Origin: Deltaproteobacteria bacterium
GTDB taxonomy: Bacteria > Desulfobacterota > Desulfarculia > Adiutricales > Adiutricaceae
DNA length: 42,558 bases
Direction: 5' to 3'
NCBI GenBank assembly: GCA_031269485.1
Contig: JAISZC010000150.1
Span: 1 to 42,558, forward strand
The notes below the pieces were generated by a model. The model made no database searches, was not told the origin of the DNA, and saw nothing but the letters and a program-made list of their open reading frames with translations. Position numbers and translations under genes: made by a program. Of the stretch, positions 1 to 9,434 are shown piece by piece; position 1 is the first letter of the stretch; each line of letters begins with the position of its first letter.

Positions 1-746
1 AAATAAAACGACCAGCTCCTAAACCTTTATTTGAATTTTTAAGAACTTAATTTTAAGAACTTAATTTATGAAAGGAGGTATCCTATTGCATTAGTAAAAT
101 AATTGGCTTTTAATAAAACCACATTTGAATATGCTGTGGTGATAGGATAAATTTATCATAAAACTATCATTTAATTAAATATACATAAATTTTAAAAAAA
201 AAATCCGAAGAACCGCTGTTTTTTCTTTTTTTTCGAGCCCCAAAAAACCATTTTGCATAGGCGACTAAGTATTTTGTATACATATTATTCTTTAATGTTG
301 GACATAGATATTTTCGCCCGATACAATTCCAATCGAAATCCAAATTTGCAATGCTTTACCTGCTGTTTGTTTATTGCTTTGATTCCAAATATGTCAAATA
401 TCTTCTTTTAAAATATACCATAATGTTATTAATGGGTTTAAATCCAACAATCTGAATCCCGAACAGGAGGAGGCGCTTCGGACCGCCTGACCATCCCGCC
501 CAAACAGGGAAACCAGGGGCCGCTGGCCTCGCGCCTGTCAGAAGAACCAATTTTTTCTGGACCAAGCCCAGGAAACACAAGGGGCCAAAAAGACCTGATT
601 CTCCCGTTCATGAACCCCAGCGCGTCGCCACCAGGCCCAAGGGACCAGCCAAGTTGTCATGGACGCCCCCCGCAGGCCAGGCCAGCGCCCCAGGGCAATA
701 ATCTCACGACGGACATGGCTCGGCAATCCGGAATCACATGCTCCGC
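1..746. other. Non-coding left edge, AT-rich then GC-rich
   Basis: No convincing gene is seen. Bases 1-450 are AT-rich and contain a tandem duplication of a 14-base unit (TTTAAGAACTTAAT at 38-51 and 52-65). A Shine-Dalgarno-like AAAGGAGG at 71-78 is followed only by a few codons before a stop. Bases 450-746 are GC-rich but have no reading frame resembling a known family. The segment lies downstream of the leftward mogA gene, and no clear terminator was found there. Confidence 0.6.
38..65. repeat. Two tandem copies of a 14-base unit
   Basis: TTTAAGAACTTAAT is repeated exactly twice without spacing. Each copy contains a short dyad (TTAAG, AA, CTTAA). It lies in an AT-rich gap with no gene beside it, and its function is unknown. 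Confidence 0.7.
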
Positions 747-1256
747 TCAGCCGCCGGCGAACGGCGGCGCGGCGCAGTCGCCGCTTTGACCGGTCAGGAC
801 CTCCAAAGCGTGGGCCAGCACGGGCAGGACGGCTTCCAAGCCCTCCCGCACGGCCTTGGGACTGCCGGGCAAATTCAAAATCAGCGTCCGACCCCTGATG
901 GCGGCCACTCCGCGACTAAGCATGGCCCGTGGGGTCTTTTTCAGACCTTCAGCCCTCATGAGTTCGGCCAAGCCAGGCGCCAGCCGATCGGCCGCGTCCA
1001 AGGTGGCCTCGGGCGTCCAATCCCGGGGAGAAAAACCAGTTCCTCCGGTGGTGATCACCAAATCCGCCACGCCAGAGTCGCACAATTCTCTTAAGGCTCG
1101 GGCCAGCTCCAACCGCTCGTCGGGCAAAAGCCGCCTTTCGACCACCGTCAAGCCGGCCGAGGTCAACATCTCCTGAGCCGTAGCCCCGCTGACGTCCTCG
1201 CGTTCCCCTCGACTGCCCTTGTCGCTGGCGGTCACCACCGCCGCTCGATAAGCCAC
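747..1256 (-). CDS. mogA: MogA/MoaB-family molybdopterin adenylyltransferase
   Basis: Adenylylates molybdopterin before molybdenum insertion in molybdenum cofactor synthesis; cytoplasmic. The protein has the MoCF-binding signature: an N-terminal [19 protein letters not shown] segment, the [17 protein letters not shown] loop, and a C-terminal [19 protein letters not shown] segment. I place the start at the GTG at 1256 because GGGGAGG lies six bases upstream. That gives 169 residues, the usual MoaB size. A longer reading from a TTG at 1337 has a weak ribosome site and an unconserved leader. It follows the MoeA-like gene on the same strand after about 130 bases, so the two are probably one unit serving the aldehyde oxidoreductase encoded divergently. 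Whether it is MogA or MoaB by orthology cannot be decided by eye. Confidence 0.9.
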   Translation of the reverse strand: MAYRAAVVTASDKGSRGEREDVSGATAQEMLTSAGLTVVERRLLPDERLELARALRELCDSGVADLVITTGGTGFSPRDWTPEATLDAADRLAPGLAELMRAEGLKKTPRAMLSRGVAAIRGRTLILNLPGSPKAVREGLEAVLPVLAHALEVLTGQSGDCAAPPFAGG

Positions 1257-1383
1257 GCGAAACCTCCCCTCGGCCGACCCGGAGGCCGCCGTCGGCGTCT
1301 CTCGGCCGGCCACGCCGAACTTCGCCGACCACGCCAAACTTTCGTCAAGCTGCCTGGCAAATGGCCGGCGAGCGCCCTGACGG

Positions 1384-2418
1384 TCAGAGCGAGTAGGCGA
1401 AGCCGCGTCCGAAGCCGCAGATCGGAAAAACGCAGTCCCGACATTCCAGGCACAGTCCGCCGTGGCCCAGACCGCGCAGTTCGTGTCTGGTCAGCCTGCG
1501 GCCGGCCGCAATTCGGGGCAAAACCACGTCAAAAATGGTCCGTCGTCCGAACATCACGCAACCCGGCAGACCCAAAATAGGCACGTCCCCAAAATAGGCC
1601 GCCAAGAACATGGCGCCCGGCTGGACCGGCGCCCCGTAGACGACCAGTTCGGCCCCGGCGGCCTTGATGGCCCCGGGCGTGAGGTCGTCGGGGTCGACGC
1701 TCATGCCGCCCGTGCAGACGATCAGGTCCAGCCCTTGCGCGAGACAATCTTTGATGGCCGCGACAATGCGCCCGAGATTGTCGTCGCAGACGGCTTTGGA
1801 AACCGTCCGGATGCCGTACTCGGCCAGCTTGTCCTCGACCACGGGCGTGAACTGGTCCTGGATGCGGCCGTGAAAAATCTCGTTGCCGGTGGCCACCACC
1901 CCGGCCTTCAGCGGCCGATAGGGCGCGACGTCAAACAGCGGCCCCCCGGCCACCAGTTCCTCGACCTGGGCCAGCAGGCTTTTTTTTACGGCCAAGGGCA
2001 CGACCTTCAGGCCCGCCGCCGTCTGGCCACGGCTCACCGGAAAGCCGCTGTGCCGCGCGGCCAGGCTGAGCTCGTCAAAGCCGTTGACGGCCTCCAGCTT
2101 GGCCAAATCGACCAAAAAAAGCCCGTCGCGCGCCGCGGTCAAGACCGCCTTGCCCTCCTTGATCGGCGAGACAGCGAAGGCTTCGCCGCCGCAAATCCTG
2201 GCCAGGGCCTCGGCCGCCTCGTTTTCATGGGCCATGTCCTCGCCCAGATCCCAGACGTAGAGCCGATCCTTGCCCATGGAAAGCAGCACCTGCACGTCCT
2301 CGGGCCGCACGACGTGGCCTTTGCGGAAAGCCGTCTCCTTGACGTCATCTTTGACGATGCGGGTCAGATCGTGGCACAGCACGGCGCCAACCGCGGCCTC
2401 AGTGTCTATGGTCTTCAT
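1384..2418 (-). CDS. MoeA-like molybdopterin-binding protein with C-terminal Cys cluster
   Basis: Probably acts in late molybdenum cofactor handling: molybdenum insertion, or delivery to the aldehyde oxidoreductase. Of 344 residues, the second half carries a MoCF-binding domain ([16 protein letters not shown], then [17 protein letters not shown], then [12 protein letters not shown]). The C-terminus has an unusual cysteine group, [12 protein letters not shown], that could bind a metal or cluster. It is shorter than classical MoeA (about 400 residues), and the N-terminal half is not the standard MoeA domain set. The ATG at 2418 follows GGGGGAG at nine bases. The gene is divergent from mop across about 620 bases and leads a leftward unit with mogA. 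Proteins of this type often sit beside xanthine dehydrogenase-family genes, which supports a dedicated role. Confidence 0.8.
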   Translation of the reverse strand: MKTIDTEAAVGAVLCHDLTRIVKDDVKETAFRKGHVVRPEDVQVLLSMGKDRLYVWDLGEDMAHENEAAEALARICGGEAFAVSPIKEGKAVLTAARDGLFLVDLAKLEAVNGFDELSLAARHSGFPVSRGQTAAGLKVVPLAVKKSLLAQVEELVAGGPLFDVAPYRPLKAGVVATGNEIFHGRIQDQFTPVVEDKLAEYGIRTVSKAVCDDNLGRIVAAIKDCLAQGLDLIVCTGGMSVDPDDLTPGAIKAAGAELVVYGAPVQPGAMFLAAYFGDVPILGLPGCVMFGRRTIFDVVLPRIAAGRRLTRHELRGLGHGGLCLECRDCVFPICGFGRGFAYSL

Positions 2419-3039
2419 CGAAAAAAACTCCCCCGGCGGGCGGCGTCTCGGAAGGCCTTTCCAGCCTCTCCCGAAGCCGCCTTGGCCCTCATTATATCAG
2501 CCTGCGGCGGCGGAGCAACTGGACGGCGACCGGCCGGCAGCGTCCGCCCGAAGGCGGCGGCGGCGGCGGCGGCGGGCGGGCCGCCGCGTCCTGCACCAAA
2601 CGTCACGAACCTTGATCAACAAAATTTTCCCGCCCCCAGCCGGGGCCATTTGGACGAAAAATAATCAAACTAAACGCAACGAAAGCTATTCATCCAATTA
2701 GTTGCTTTGCGTAAATATTCGTCATTACGATGATCAACGACACACCTTGGTCTCATCTTGATTTTGACTTGATCAACATTCGTAAAATTGTTATCTTTTC
2801 ATTACACACGCCCCGGCACTTTTGCATATTCCGGCCGCTTGCGCAAGGCCATTTTTTGAGCGTCGGGGCAGTTGCCTCAGGAATGCGCACCCGCGCCGCC
2901 GGGCGCCATCTCAGCAATTCAGCGCGCCGGCTTCGACGCACGTCCCAACAACGTCGCCGCCTGTCCGGCGGTTCGTCGACCGCGACGCGGGCTCGGCGAA
3001 TCGGCGGCGGACAGCCTCAGCCAGCCAAGGAGCAGATTG
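2419..3039. other. Divergent intergenic region between moeA-like gene and mop
   Basis: Probably holds the promoters for both divergent units. The part next to the moeA-like gene is GC-rich and contains a run of seven GGC units (2553-2573). Bases 2640-2830 are AT-rich with -10-like TAAAAT (2783-2788) and -35-like hexamers whose spacing is not good (TTGACT at 2764-2769, TTGATT at 2758-2763). A palindrome TTGATCAA lies at 2769-2776. No promoter can be fixed with confidence. Confidence 0.5.
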
Positions 3040-5760
3040 ATGATTCAGAAGACCATTTACGTCAACGGCGTGGCCCACAACATTTTCGTCGACCAAGACG
3101 CGTCCTTGGCCAAGGTGCTGCGCGAGCAGCTGCATTTGCTGGGCACGAAGGTCGGTTGCGGCGAAGGTCAATGCGGCGCCTGCAACGTCATTCTCGACGG
3201 CAAGCTCGTCAAGTCGTGCGTCGTCAAGCTCAGCCGCGTGCCCAACGACGCCAAAATCTTGACCATCGAGGGCCTGGGCACGCCTCTGAACCTCCACCCC
3301 ATTCAAAAGGCCTGGATCAAGCACGGCGGAGCCCAATGCGGCTACTGCTCGCCTGGCTTCATCGTGTCCTCCAAGGCCCTGCTCGACGAAAACCCCAACC
3401 CCACCCGGGAGCAAGTCCGCGACTGGTTTCAGAAAAACCGCAACGCCTGCCGCTGCACCGGCTACATCCCGCTGGTCGACGCCGTCCTCGACGCGGCCAA
3501 GGTCTTGCGCGGCGAGGCGCCGCCCGAGTCGCTCGAATATCAGCTGCCGGCCGACGGGCACATCTGGGGCAGCGACTCGCGGTATCCCCGTCCCACGGCC
3601 ATCGCCAAGGTCACCGGCACCATCAAATACGGCGGCGACTTGAGCCTAGAGCTTCCGCCGAACCGTCTCTTCCTGGCCTTGGTTCAAGCCAAGGTCTCCC
3701 ATGCCAACATCAAGGGCCTCGACTATTCGGAAGCCGAAAAAATGCCCGGCGTGGTCAAGGTCGTCACCAGCAAGGACGTCAAGGGCAACAACCGCATCAA
3801 CGGGCTGGCCTTCCCCGCCAACAAGGGCGACGGCAAGGAGCGGCCCATCTTGTGCGACACGAAGGTCTTCCAGTATGGCGACGCCATCGCCGTGGTGGCG
3901 GCCGCCACCGAAGCCGAGGCCAAGGCCGCGGCCGCGGCCGTCAAGGTCGACCTCGAGGTCCTGCCGGCCTACCTCTCCGCTCCGGCGGCCAAAGACCCGG
4001 ACGCGATCGAGATCCACCCCGGCACGCCCAACGTGTATTTCGTCCAGAAGCTGGTCAAGGGCGCCGACACCGCCCCGACCTTCAGCCGGCCCGACGTGGT
4101 CACGGCCGAAGATCACATCGTCACCAGCCGCACTCCGCACATGCCCTTGGAGCCCGACTGCGCCTTCGGCTTCCTCCACGACGACGGCAGCCTGATCGTC
4201 CACTCCAAGTCCATCGGCGTCCATCTTCACAAGGCCATGATCCAGGAAGGCCTGGGCTTGGCCGACGACAAGCTCCAGCTGGTCGCCAACCCCATGGGCG
4301 GCACCTTCGGCTACAAGTTCAGCCCGACCAACGAGGCCATTGTCGGCGCCGCGGTGCTGGCCACCGGCCGCCCCTGCTGCCTGCTGTTCGATTATCATCA
4401 GCAGATGCAGTACACCGGCAAGCGCTCGCCCTTCCACGGCACGTTGCGCCTGGCCGCCGACAAGAGCGGCAAAATCTTGGCCATGGAAACCGACTACGAC
4501 GTCGATCACGGCCCCTACTGCGAGTTCGGCGATCTCTTGACGCTCCGCGGCGTCCAGTTCATGGGCGCGGCCTACGACATCGCCGACATCCGGGGCGAGG
4601 GCCGCACGGTCTGCACCAACCACGCCTGGGGCTCGGCTTTCCGCGGGTACGGGGGCACGCAGGCCCAGCTCATCTCCGAGATCGTCGTAGACGAGCTGGC
4701 CGAAAAGCTCGGCATGGACCCGTGGGAGCTGCGCCACAAAAACGTGCTGCGTCCAGGGGGCACCAATCCCAACGGACAGACCCCCGACTCCTACTCCTAC
4801 GTCGAAATGCTGGAGGCCGTCAAGCCCAAGTACGACGAGGCCCTCAAGAAAGCCAAGGCCGAATCGACCGACACGCACAAAAAAGGCGTGGGTCTCAGCT
4901 GCGGCTCCTACGGCTGCGGCCTTGACGGTCCCGACTCCTCCAACGCCTACGCCGAGCTCCACGCCGACGGGACCATCACCATCTGCACCGCCTGGGAGGA
5001 TCACGGCCAAGGGGCCGACATGGGGGCCATCGGCACCGCCCACCAGACTCTCAGGCCCATGAAGGTGGCCCCGGAGCGGCTCAAGTTCACCTGGGCCGAC
5101 ACCCGCAACCCGGTCTCCGGCCCGGCCGGCGGCTCTCGCTCCCAGGTCATGACCGGCGGCGCCGTCAAGGCGGCCTGCGAAAACCTGCTCGAAGGGCTCA
5201 AGAAACCCGACGGCGGCTTTTTGACGTACGACGAGGCCGTGGCCGCAGGCAAGCCCGTCAAGTACGACGGCACCTTTTCCGTGCCGGGCGTGCCGCTGGA
5301 CGAAAACGGCCAGGGCAAGCCCTTCATGGTCTACATGTACGGCGTCTGCCTGGCCGAGGTCACCGTCGAGAAGGCCACCGGCAAGACCAAGGTCGACAAG
5401 ATCACCTTCATGATCGACATCGGCAAGCTCAACAACCGCCTCGTGGTCGACGGCCAGCTCTGGGGCGGCGTGGCCCAAGCCATCGGCTTGGCCCTCTCGG
5501 AGGACTTTGAGGACATCCAAAAGCACCGGACCATGATCGGCGGCGGCTTTCCGTACATCAAGGACATCCCCGACAACATCGAGCTGCATTATTTTGAAAA
5601 CCCGCGGGAGTTTGGACCCCATGGCGCCGCCGGCGTCGGCGAGATCCCGCTGTGCGTCCCGCACCCGGCCATCCTCAACGCCATCTACAACGCCGTCGGG
5701 GCCCGAGTGACCCGCATCCCGGCCTTGCCGGAACGGGTGCTGGAGGCCATGCCCAAGTAA
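3040..5760 (+). CDS. mop: Molybdenum aldehyde oxidoreductase (MOP type)
   Basis: Xanthine oxidase-family enzyme that oxidises aldehydes to carboxylates with water, passing electrons through two [2Fe-2S] clusters from a molybdopterin cytosine dinucleotide centre. The 906 residues match the 907 of D. gigas MOP. Cysteines 40, 45, 48 and 60 form the plant-type cluster and 100, 103, 137 and 139 the second, the same numbers as in D. gigas. The GVGEIPL motif places the catalytic glutamate at 868. RGYGG, GPAGGSR and the absence of a FAD domain also fit. The ATG at 3040 follows AAGGAG by seven bases and gives the exact family N-terminus MIQK; the open frame upstream is not conserved. It has its own terminator downstream and lies amid cofactor-assembly genes. 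The physiological aldehyde is unknown. Confidence 0.97.
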   Translation: MIQKTIYVNGVAHNIFVDQDASLAKVLREQLHLLGTKVGCGEGQCGACNVILDGKLVKSCVVKLSRVPNDAKILTIEGLGTPLNLHPIQKAWIKHGGAQCGYCSPGFIVSSKALLDENPNPTREQVRDWFQKNRNACRCTGYIPLVDAVLDAAKVLRGEAPPESLEYQLPADGHIWGSDSRYPRPTAIAKVTGTIKYGGDLSLELPPNRLFLALVQAKVSHANIKGLDYSEAEKMPGVVKVVTSKDVKGNNRINGLAFPANKGDGKERPILCDTKVFQYGDAIAVVAAATEAEAKAAAAAVKVDLEVLPAYLSAPAAKDPDAIEIHPGTPNVYFVQKLVKGADTAPTFSRPDVVTAEDHIVTSRTPHMPLEPDCAFGFLHDDGSLIVHSKSIGVHLHKAMIQEGLGLADDKLQLVANPMGGTFGYKFSPTNEAIVGAAVLATGRPCCLLFDYHQQMQYTGKRSPFHGTLRLAADKSGKILAMETDYDVDHGPYCEFGDLLTLRGVQFMGAAYDIADIRGEGRTVCTNHAWGSAFRGYGGTQAQLISEIVVDELAEKLGMDPWELRHKNVLRPGGTNPNGQTPDSYSYVEMLEAVKPKYDEALKKAKAESTDTHKKGVGLSCGSYGCGLDGPDSSNAYAELHADGTITICTAWEDHGQGADMGAIGTAHQTLRPMKVAPERLKFTWADTRNPVSGPAGGSRSQVMTGGAVKAACENLLEGLKKPDGGFLTYDEAVAAGKPVKYDGTFSVPGVPLDENGQGKPFMVYMYGVCLAEVTVEKATGKTKVDKITFMIDIGKLNNRLVVDGQLWGGVAQAIGLALSEDFEDIQKHRTMIGGGFPYIKDIPDNIELHYFENPREFGPHGAAGVGEIPLCVPHPAILNAIYNAVGARVTRIPALPERVLEAMPK

Positions 5761-5816
5761 GGCCGGACGGCTTGCCCGCCGGCCAGACCGTTTGAGCTGA
5801 CGGCTTTCTTCAACTC

Positions 5817-5846
5817 GTCCTCCGGGCCTTGCACGGCCCGGAGGAC
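5817..5846 (+). other. Stable 12-bp hairpin after mop
   Basis: GTCCTCCGGGCC and GGCCCGGAGGAC are perfect inverted repeats with a six-base loop, 57 bases after the mop stop codon. No T run follows directly, so it may stabilise the mRNA 3' end or assist the terminator just downstream. Confidence 0.6.
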
Positions 5847-5855
5847 GCCTTCTCC

Positions 5856-5887
5856 AGAGCGCCGGCCCGCCGTCCGGCGCTCTTTTT
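5856..5887 (+). terminator. Rho-independent terminator of mop
   Basis: A perfect 10-bp stem (AGAGCGCCGG / CCGGCGCTCT) with an eight-base loop runs into a short T tract. It ends the mop transcript and separates mop from the downstream six-gene run. Confidence 0.75.
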
Positions 5888-6807
5888 CGCCGCCGTGGCC
5901 AACTTCAGCGGCCCCGCGGGCGAAGCGGTTTGACGAATCGGCGCCAAATCGCCTCCGCAGAAGGGTTTTCCGGCGTGGGCGCCGCGGCTTCAAATTCCGA
6001 CGCGGGGCTATTTCGTGCTACAATTCGGCCTGAAGACGACCGCCTCCGACCGCGCCGGCCGCTTGTTCCAGGCCGCCGTATGCGCTTAAGCGGACGATCG
6101 CGGACGGAGCCAGCGGTCAAGGCCGCGGGCGGGGTCTGACAGCCGATCGCTCGCCAGAAGGGAGACCTCGCCCGGGCCAAGCGGGAAAAGCGGCGAACGT
6201 GGCGACGGCGTCCTGCTGTGGACGCCAGATTTTAGGGACTCTTGAAGGCGTTTGGAACGTATTTTGGCAGACTGGCGGCTCGCTACATGCGGATCGGCCG
6301 TTATTAGTCCAGAGCGACGACTCCTTAAAAAACAGCCGTCTAACAAAGCAGCTATATTTTTATATTATATCTATGACAACAATTTAAATACGATTCACGC
6401 TTAAATATAAAACAGCAACTAGATAATAATGTTTAATATAAAATACTAATATCTTCAGGGTCAGCTATTTTAAAATAATTAGAAAAAAAATAATCATTTA
6501 AATGTTGATAAAACGAATTTTGTTTATAATTTAATATCTTACGGGCTCGACGCAAGCTGGACCGGACCGGCGACGGCGCCCAAGGCCTGGCTGAACGCTC
6601 GGCCCTGGCGCGCCCCAAGCAGAAAGCCTTTGTCTGACGCCGGCGGGCCTCTGCCGACCAAAAAATCATGGGCGCGAATGGTCTTTGCCGGGCGCCGTCC
6701 GCTTCGCTCGGCGGCGCGGTCGGCCGCTGGAGGTTCGCGCCCTCCGAAGGCGCCCCCGACCGCTCGGTCCGCGGACCGCCGCGCCCGTCAGCGTCCTCAA
6801 GGCCTCC
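5888..6807. other. Long intergenic region without a recognised gene
   Basis: Open frames in the GC-rich part (5900-6300) resemble nothing known and have no ribosome sites. Bases 6320-6540 are strongly AT-rich and are a likely promoter region for the downstream operon, but no well-spaced promoter could be fixed. The open frame of the next gene extends back to 6685 with an arginine-rich leader that I regard as untranslated. Confidence 0.5.
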
Positions 6808-9222
6808 ATGGAACATTCGACACTGGCAGCCTTCGAAAACCTGTGCGCCCAAGACCAGCCCCCCGCCTGCCAAGGCGCCTGCCCGACGCAGCTCGAGGCC
6901 GGCAGGCTGGCCGACTTGGCGGCCGCCGGCCAGTTCGCCGAGGCCCGCAAGATCCTCGAGCGCCACCTGCCCGCGCCCGCGCTGTCGGCTCGCTTGTGCG
7001 AAGGTCCTTGCCGCGTCAAATGCCTCCGAGCCGGCCTCGACGAGCCCGTCGATCTGCCTTTGCTGGAACGTTTCATCGCCGACCACAGCCGGCCCGGCCG
7101 GGTCTTTCCGCTGCCCAAGACGGGCCATCGGGCGGCGTTGCTGGGCTCGGGCCTGTCGTCTCTGGGCCTCGCCCACGAGCTGGCCAAAAAGGGCCACCAG
7201 GCCGAAATCGTCCATGCGACGCCTTTGGGCGGTTGGCTGGCCGAGCTTGGGCCGGCGGACGGCCCGGCAAGCCGGCCTTTCGCCGGACCCGCAGCTTCGC
7301 CGGCGTCGACCGAGGCCTTGTCGCGGGCCCTGGCGGAGACCCTCGACCAGCTGCGGAGCCTCAAAGTCGCCTTCAGGTCCGTGGAGGCCTTCTCTCCCCA
7401 GCTGCTGGCCCAGCTCGAAGAAGAATTTGAGGGCGTCTTTTTGGGGCTCGACGACCCGTCCGTCACGGCCGCCGTCTTGGGCCTCCCTGAGCTCGACTCC
7501 GACCCGATCACCATGGGAGCGCTGCGGCCGCGCCTGTTCGCGGCCCGCCTCGATCCCGCGACGCCCTTCGCCTCGGCCATGTCCTCGGCCAAAAAGGCGG
7601 CCGGTTCCCTCGACCGGCTTTTTCAGGGCGTCAACCCCGCCACGGCCCGCGAACGCGAGGCGCTGACCGACTCGCGCCTGCCGGTCGATTTGTCCGACCG
7701 AGAGATTCGGCCCTTGAGGCCCCCGGCCGACCCAGCCCGACCCCAAGCCGCCGAGGTTCAAGCCGAGGCCGACCGCTGCTTGCGTTGCGCTTGCCTGAGG
7801 TGCCTGCCGCCCTGCCCGCTGTTGCGCAGCCGACGGGGGCATCCCAAAAAATACGCCCGGGAATTCTACAACAACATCATCACCGCCTTCGGCATCCGTC
7901 ACGCCAACTTGGCCATCAACAGCTGCGCGCAATGCGGCCTGTGCGGCCAAATCTGCCCCAACGGCTTCGACTTGGGCCAATTCGCGGCCTTGGCCCGCCT
8001 GGACATGACCGCCGCCAGCCACATGCCCGTTTCGGCCCACGAATTCGCCTTGGAGGACCTCACGTCGGCCAACTCGCCGGCCGTCGCCTTCGCGCGGCCC
8101 CAGCCCGGCGGAAGCGAAAAATGCCGCCGGCTGCTCTTCGCCGGCTGCCAGCTGCCGGCCGCGGCCCCCGAGGCGGTCGAGGGCCTCTACGCGCACCTTT
8201 GCCGCCATCTCGACGGAGGCGTGGGGCTGATGTTCGCCTGCTGCGGCGCCCCGGCCGGCTGGGCCGGCCGGCCGGGGCTGACCGGCCGGACGGTCGAGGC
8301 CCTGCGCCGCGCCTGGGCGGCTTTGGGCTCGCCGGAAATCGTCGCGACCTGCCCCTCGTGCCTGTCTTTTTTTCGGCAGGAAATGCCCGAAGCGACGTCC
8401 GTCTCGCTGTGGACGGTTTTGGAGGCTCTCCCGACGCCGGCCGGCGCCCAGGCCTTGGACGCCCCGATGATCCTCCACGATCCGTGCTCGGCCCGCCTCG
8501 ACGAGCCCAGCCAGAACGCCGTACGCAGCCTGCTGGCTCGCCTGGGCCAAAGCTTCCGCGAGCCGCGCTTCGCCCGTCGCCTGACGCTGTGCTGCGGATA
8601 CGGCGGACTGGCCGATCAGGCCAACCCTGCTTTGGGCCGGGAATACGCCCTCCAGCGCCTCGCCGACGGCCCGGAGCCTCTGCTGGTCTGGTGCGTGATG
8701 TGCCGCGACCGCTTTCGCCGGACGGGGCGGGCTTCGCTTCATGCGCTGGATCTTTTGTGGCCCCGCAAGCCGCCCTCCGAGGCGCTCGCCGATCCTCCCC
8801 AAGGTCTGTCGGCCCGCCGCGAGGCCCGTCTAACCTTCCGACGCCGAATGCTCGCCGAACTGTGGGGCGAGACGCCCGACCAAACCCCTCAGGAGCCTGA
8901 AATGACCGTCAAGCTCGACATCCCCGGCTCGGTCCTCGAAGACCTCGAGTCCCGACGCATCCTGACCTCCGACGTGCTGGCGGTGCTGGAAAACGCCGCC
9001 CTAAACGGCCCGACCTTCGTCAATCCCGAGACCGGCCGTCGTCTGGCCTGCCTGCGGCCGCGCCAGGTGACCTTTTGGGTCGAATACGAGGTCCGCCCCG
9101 ACGGCGCCTGCCTTGTCCACCGCGCCTGGTCCCATCGCATGACCGTCCCGGGCGTTCAGGGCCGGGGCGAAGAGAGCCCCGCCAGCCTCGAGGGCTTCGC
9201 CCGGCAGGGCGGCCGGGTCTGA
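6808..9222 (+). CDS. Multidomain Fe-S oxidoreductase (pyridine nucleotide-disulfide oxidoreductase/dicluster-binding type, DVU_1558-like)
   Basis: Predicted cytoplasmic electron-transfer hub of the aldehyde-oxidoreductase locus; 804 residues. Order of parts: a GltD-type N-terminal cysteine domain (C13, C21, C25, then C64, C68, C72); a short nucleotide-binding fold with GSGLSSLG at 113-120; a ferredoxin-like pair of clusters (C324, C327, C329, C332, C336 and C373, C376, C379, C383); then two HdrD/GlpC-like cysteine-rich CCG modules (C478-C479 with CPSC, and C595-C596 with WCVMC). A further C-terminal domain of about 105 residues begins near 8901. The FAD/NADPH part is much shorter than in GltD, so flavin binding is uncertain. 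The start at ATG 6808 gives the family-like N-terminus, though only a weak AAGG precedes it. It overlaps the next gene by one base (TGATG). The family name is from memory of NCBI naming. Confidence 0.85.
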   Translation: MEHSTLAAFENLCAQDQPPACQGACPTQLEAGRLADLAAAGQFAEARKILERHLPAPALSARLCEGPCRVKCLRAGLDEPVDLPLLERFIADHSRPGRVFPLPKTGHRAALLGSGLSSLGLAHELAKKGHQAEIVHATPLGGWLAELGPADGPASRPFAGPAASPASTEALSRALAETLDQLRSLKVAFRSVEAFSPQLLAQLEEEFEGVFLGLDDPSVTAAVLGLPELDSDPITMGALRPRLFAARLDPATPFASAMSSAKKAAGSLDRLFQGVNPATAREREALTDSRLPVDLSDREIRPLRPPADPARPQAAEVQAEADRCLRCACLRCLPPCPLLRSRRGHPKKYAREFYNNIITAFGIRHANLAINSCAQCGLCGQICPNGFDLGQFAALARLDMTAASHMPVSAHEFALEDLTSANSPAVAFARPQPGGSEKCRRLLFAGCQLPAAAPEAVEGLYAHLCRHLDGGVGLMFACCGAPAGWAGRPGLTGRTVEALRRAWAALGSPEIVATCPSCLSFFRQEMPEATSVSLWTVLEALPTPAGAQALDAPMILHDPCSARLDEPSQNAVRSLLARLGQSFREPRFARRLTLCCGYGGLADQANPALGREYALQRLADGPEPLLVWCVMCRDRFRRTGRASLHALDLLWPRKPPSEALADPPQGLSARREARLTFRRRMLAELWGETPDQTPQEPEMTVKLDIPGSVLEDLESRRILTSDVLAVLENAALNGPTFVNPETGRRLACLRPRQVTFWVEYEVRPDGACLVHRAWSHRMTVPGVQGRGEESPASLEGFARQGGRV

Positions 9223-9434
9223 TGGCCCACGTCTTCGTCAGACCCGGCGGCGAGGGTTGGGTCTGCCCCAAATGCTCCCGGCCCTTGGGGCCGGTTTCGG
9301 TCAACGTCGAGTACATGGGGGCCAGCTTCATGGTGGAGTTGCCCGGTTGCCAAAGCTGCGGCAAAGTTTTGGTGGACGACGAGCTGGCCTTGGGCAAGAT
9401 GCTCGAGGTGGAAAAGCTGCTGGAGGACAAATGA
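9222..9434 (+). CDS. Small Cys4 redox/zinc-ribbon protein (DVU_1557-like)
   Basis: A 70-residue cytoplasmic protein with two CxxC pairs, C15/C18 and C43/C46, arranged like a rubredoxin or zinc ribbon. It could bind one iron or zinc and serve as a small electron carrier for the neighbouring Fe-S enzyme. The start codon overlaps the upstream stop (TGATG) and its own stop overlaps the next start (ATGA), so the three genes are translationally coupled. No other domain is present. The assignment to the DVU_1557 redox family rests on position and the cysteine pattern. Confidence 0.8.
   Translation: MAHVFVRPGGEGWVCPKCSRPLGPVSVNVEYMGASFMVELPGCQSCGKVLVDDELALGKMLEVEKLLEDK

Noticed and set aside
2769-2776. 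TTGATCAA as an FNR box
   Set aside because: FNR sites need TTGAT and ATCAA separated by four bases; here the halves abut.
2815-2826. Sigma-54-like GGCAC...TTGCA upstream of mop
   Set aside because: The GG and GC elements are nine bases apart rather than twelve, so the site cannot serve sigma-54.
3646-5664. Open frame of 672 codons on the minus strand
   Set aside because: It lies wholly opposite mop, which has residue-level family matches; the minus frame is a GC-rich shadow with no motif.
6433-8802. Open frame of 789 codons on the minus strand
   Set aside because: Opposite the Fe-S fusion gene whose cysteine motifs are clear; the shadow frame is Arg/Gly/Gln-rich and unlike any family.
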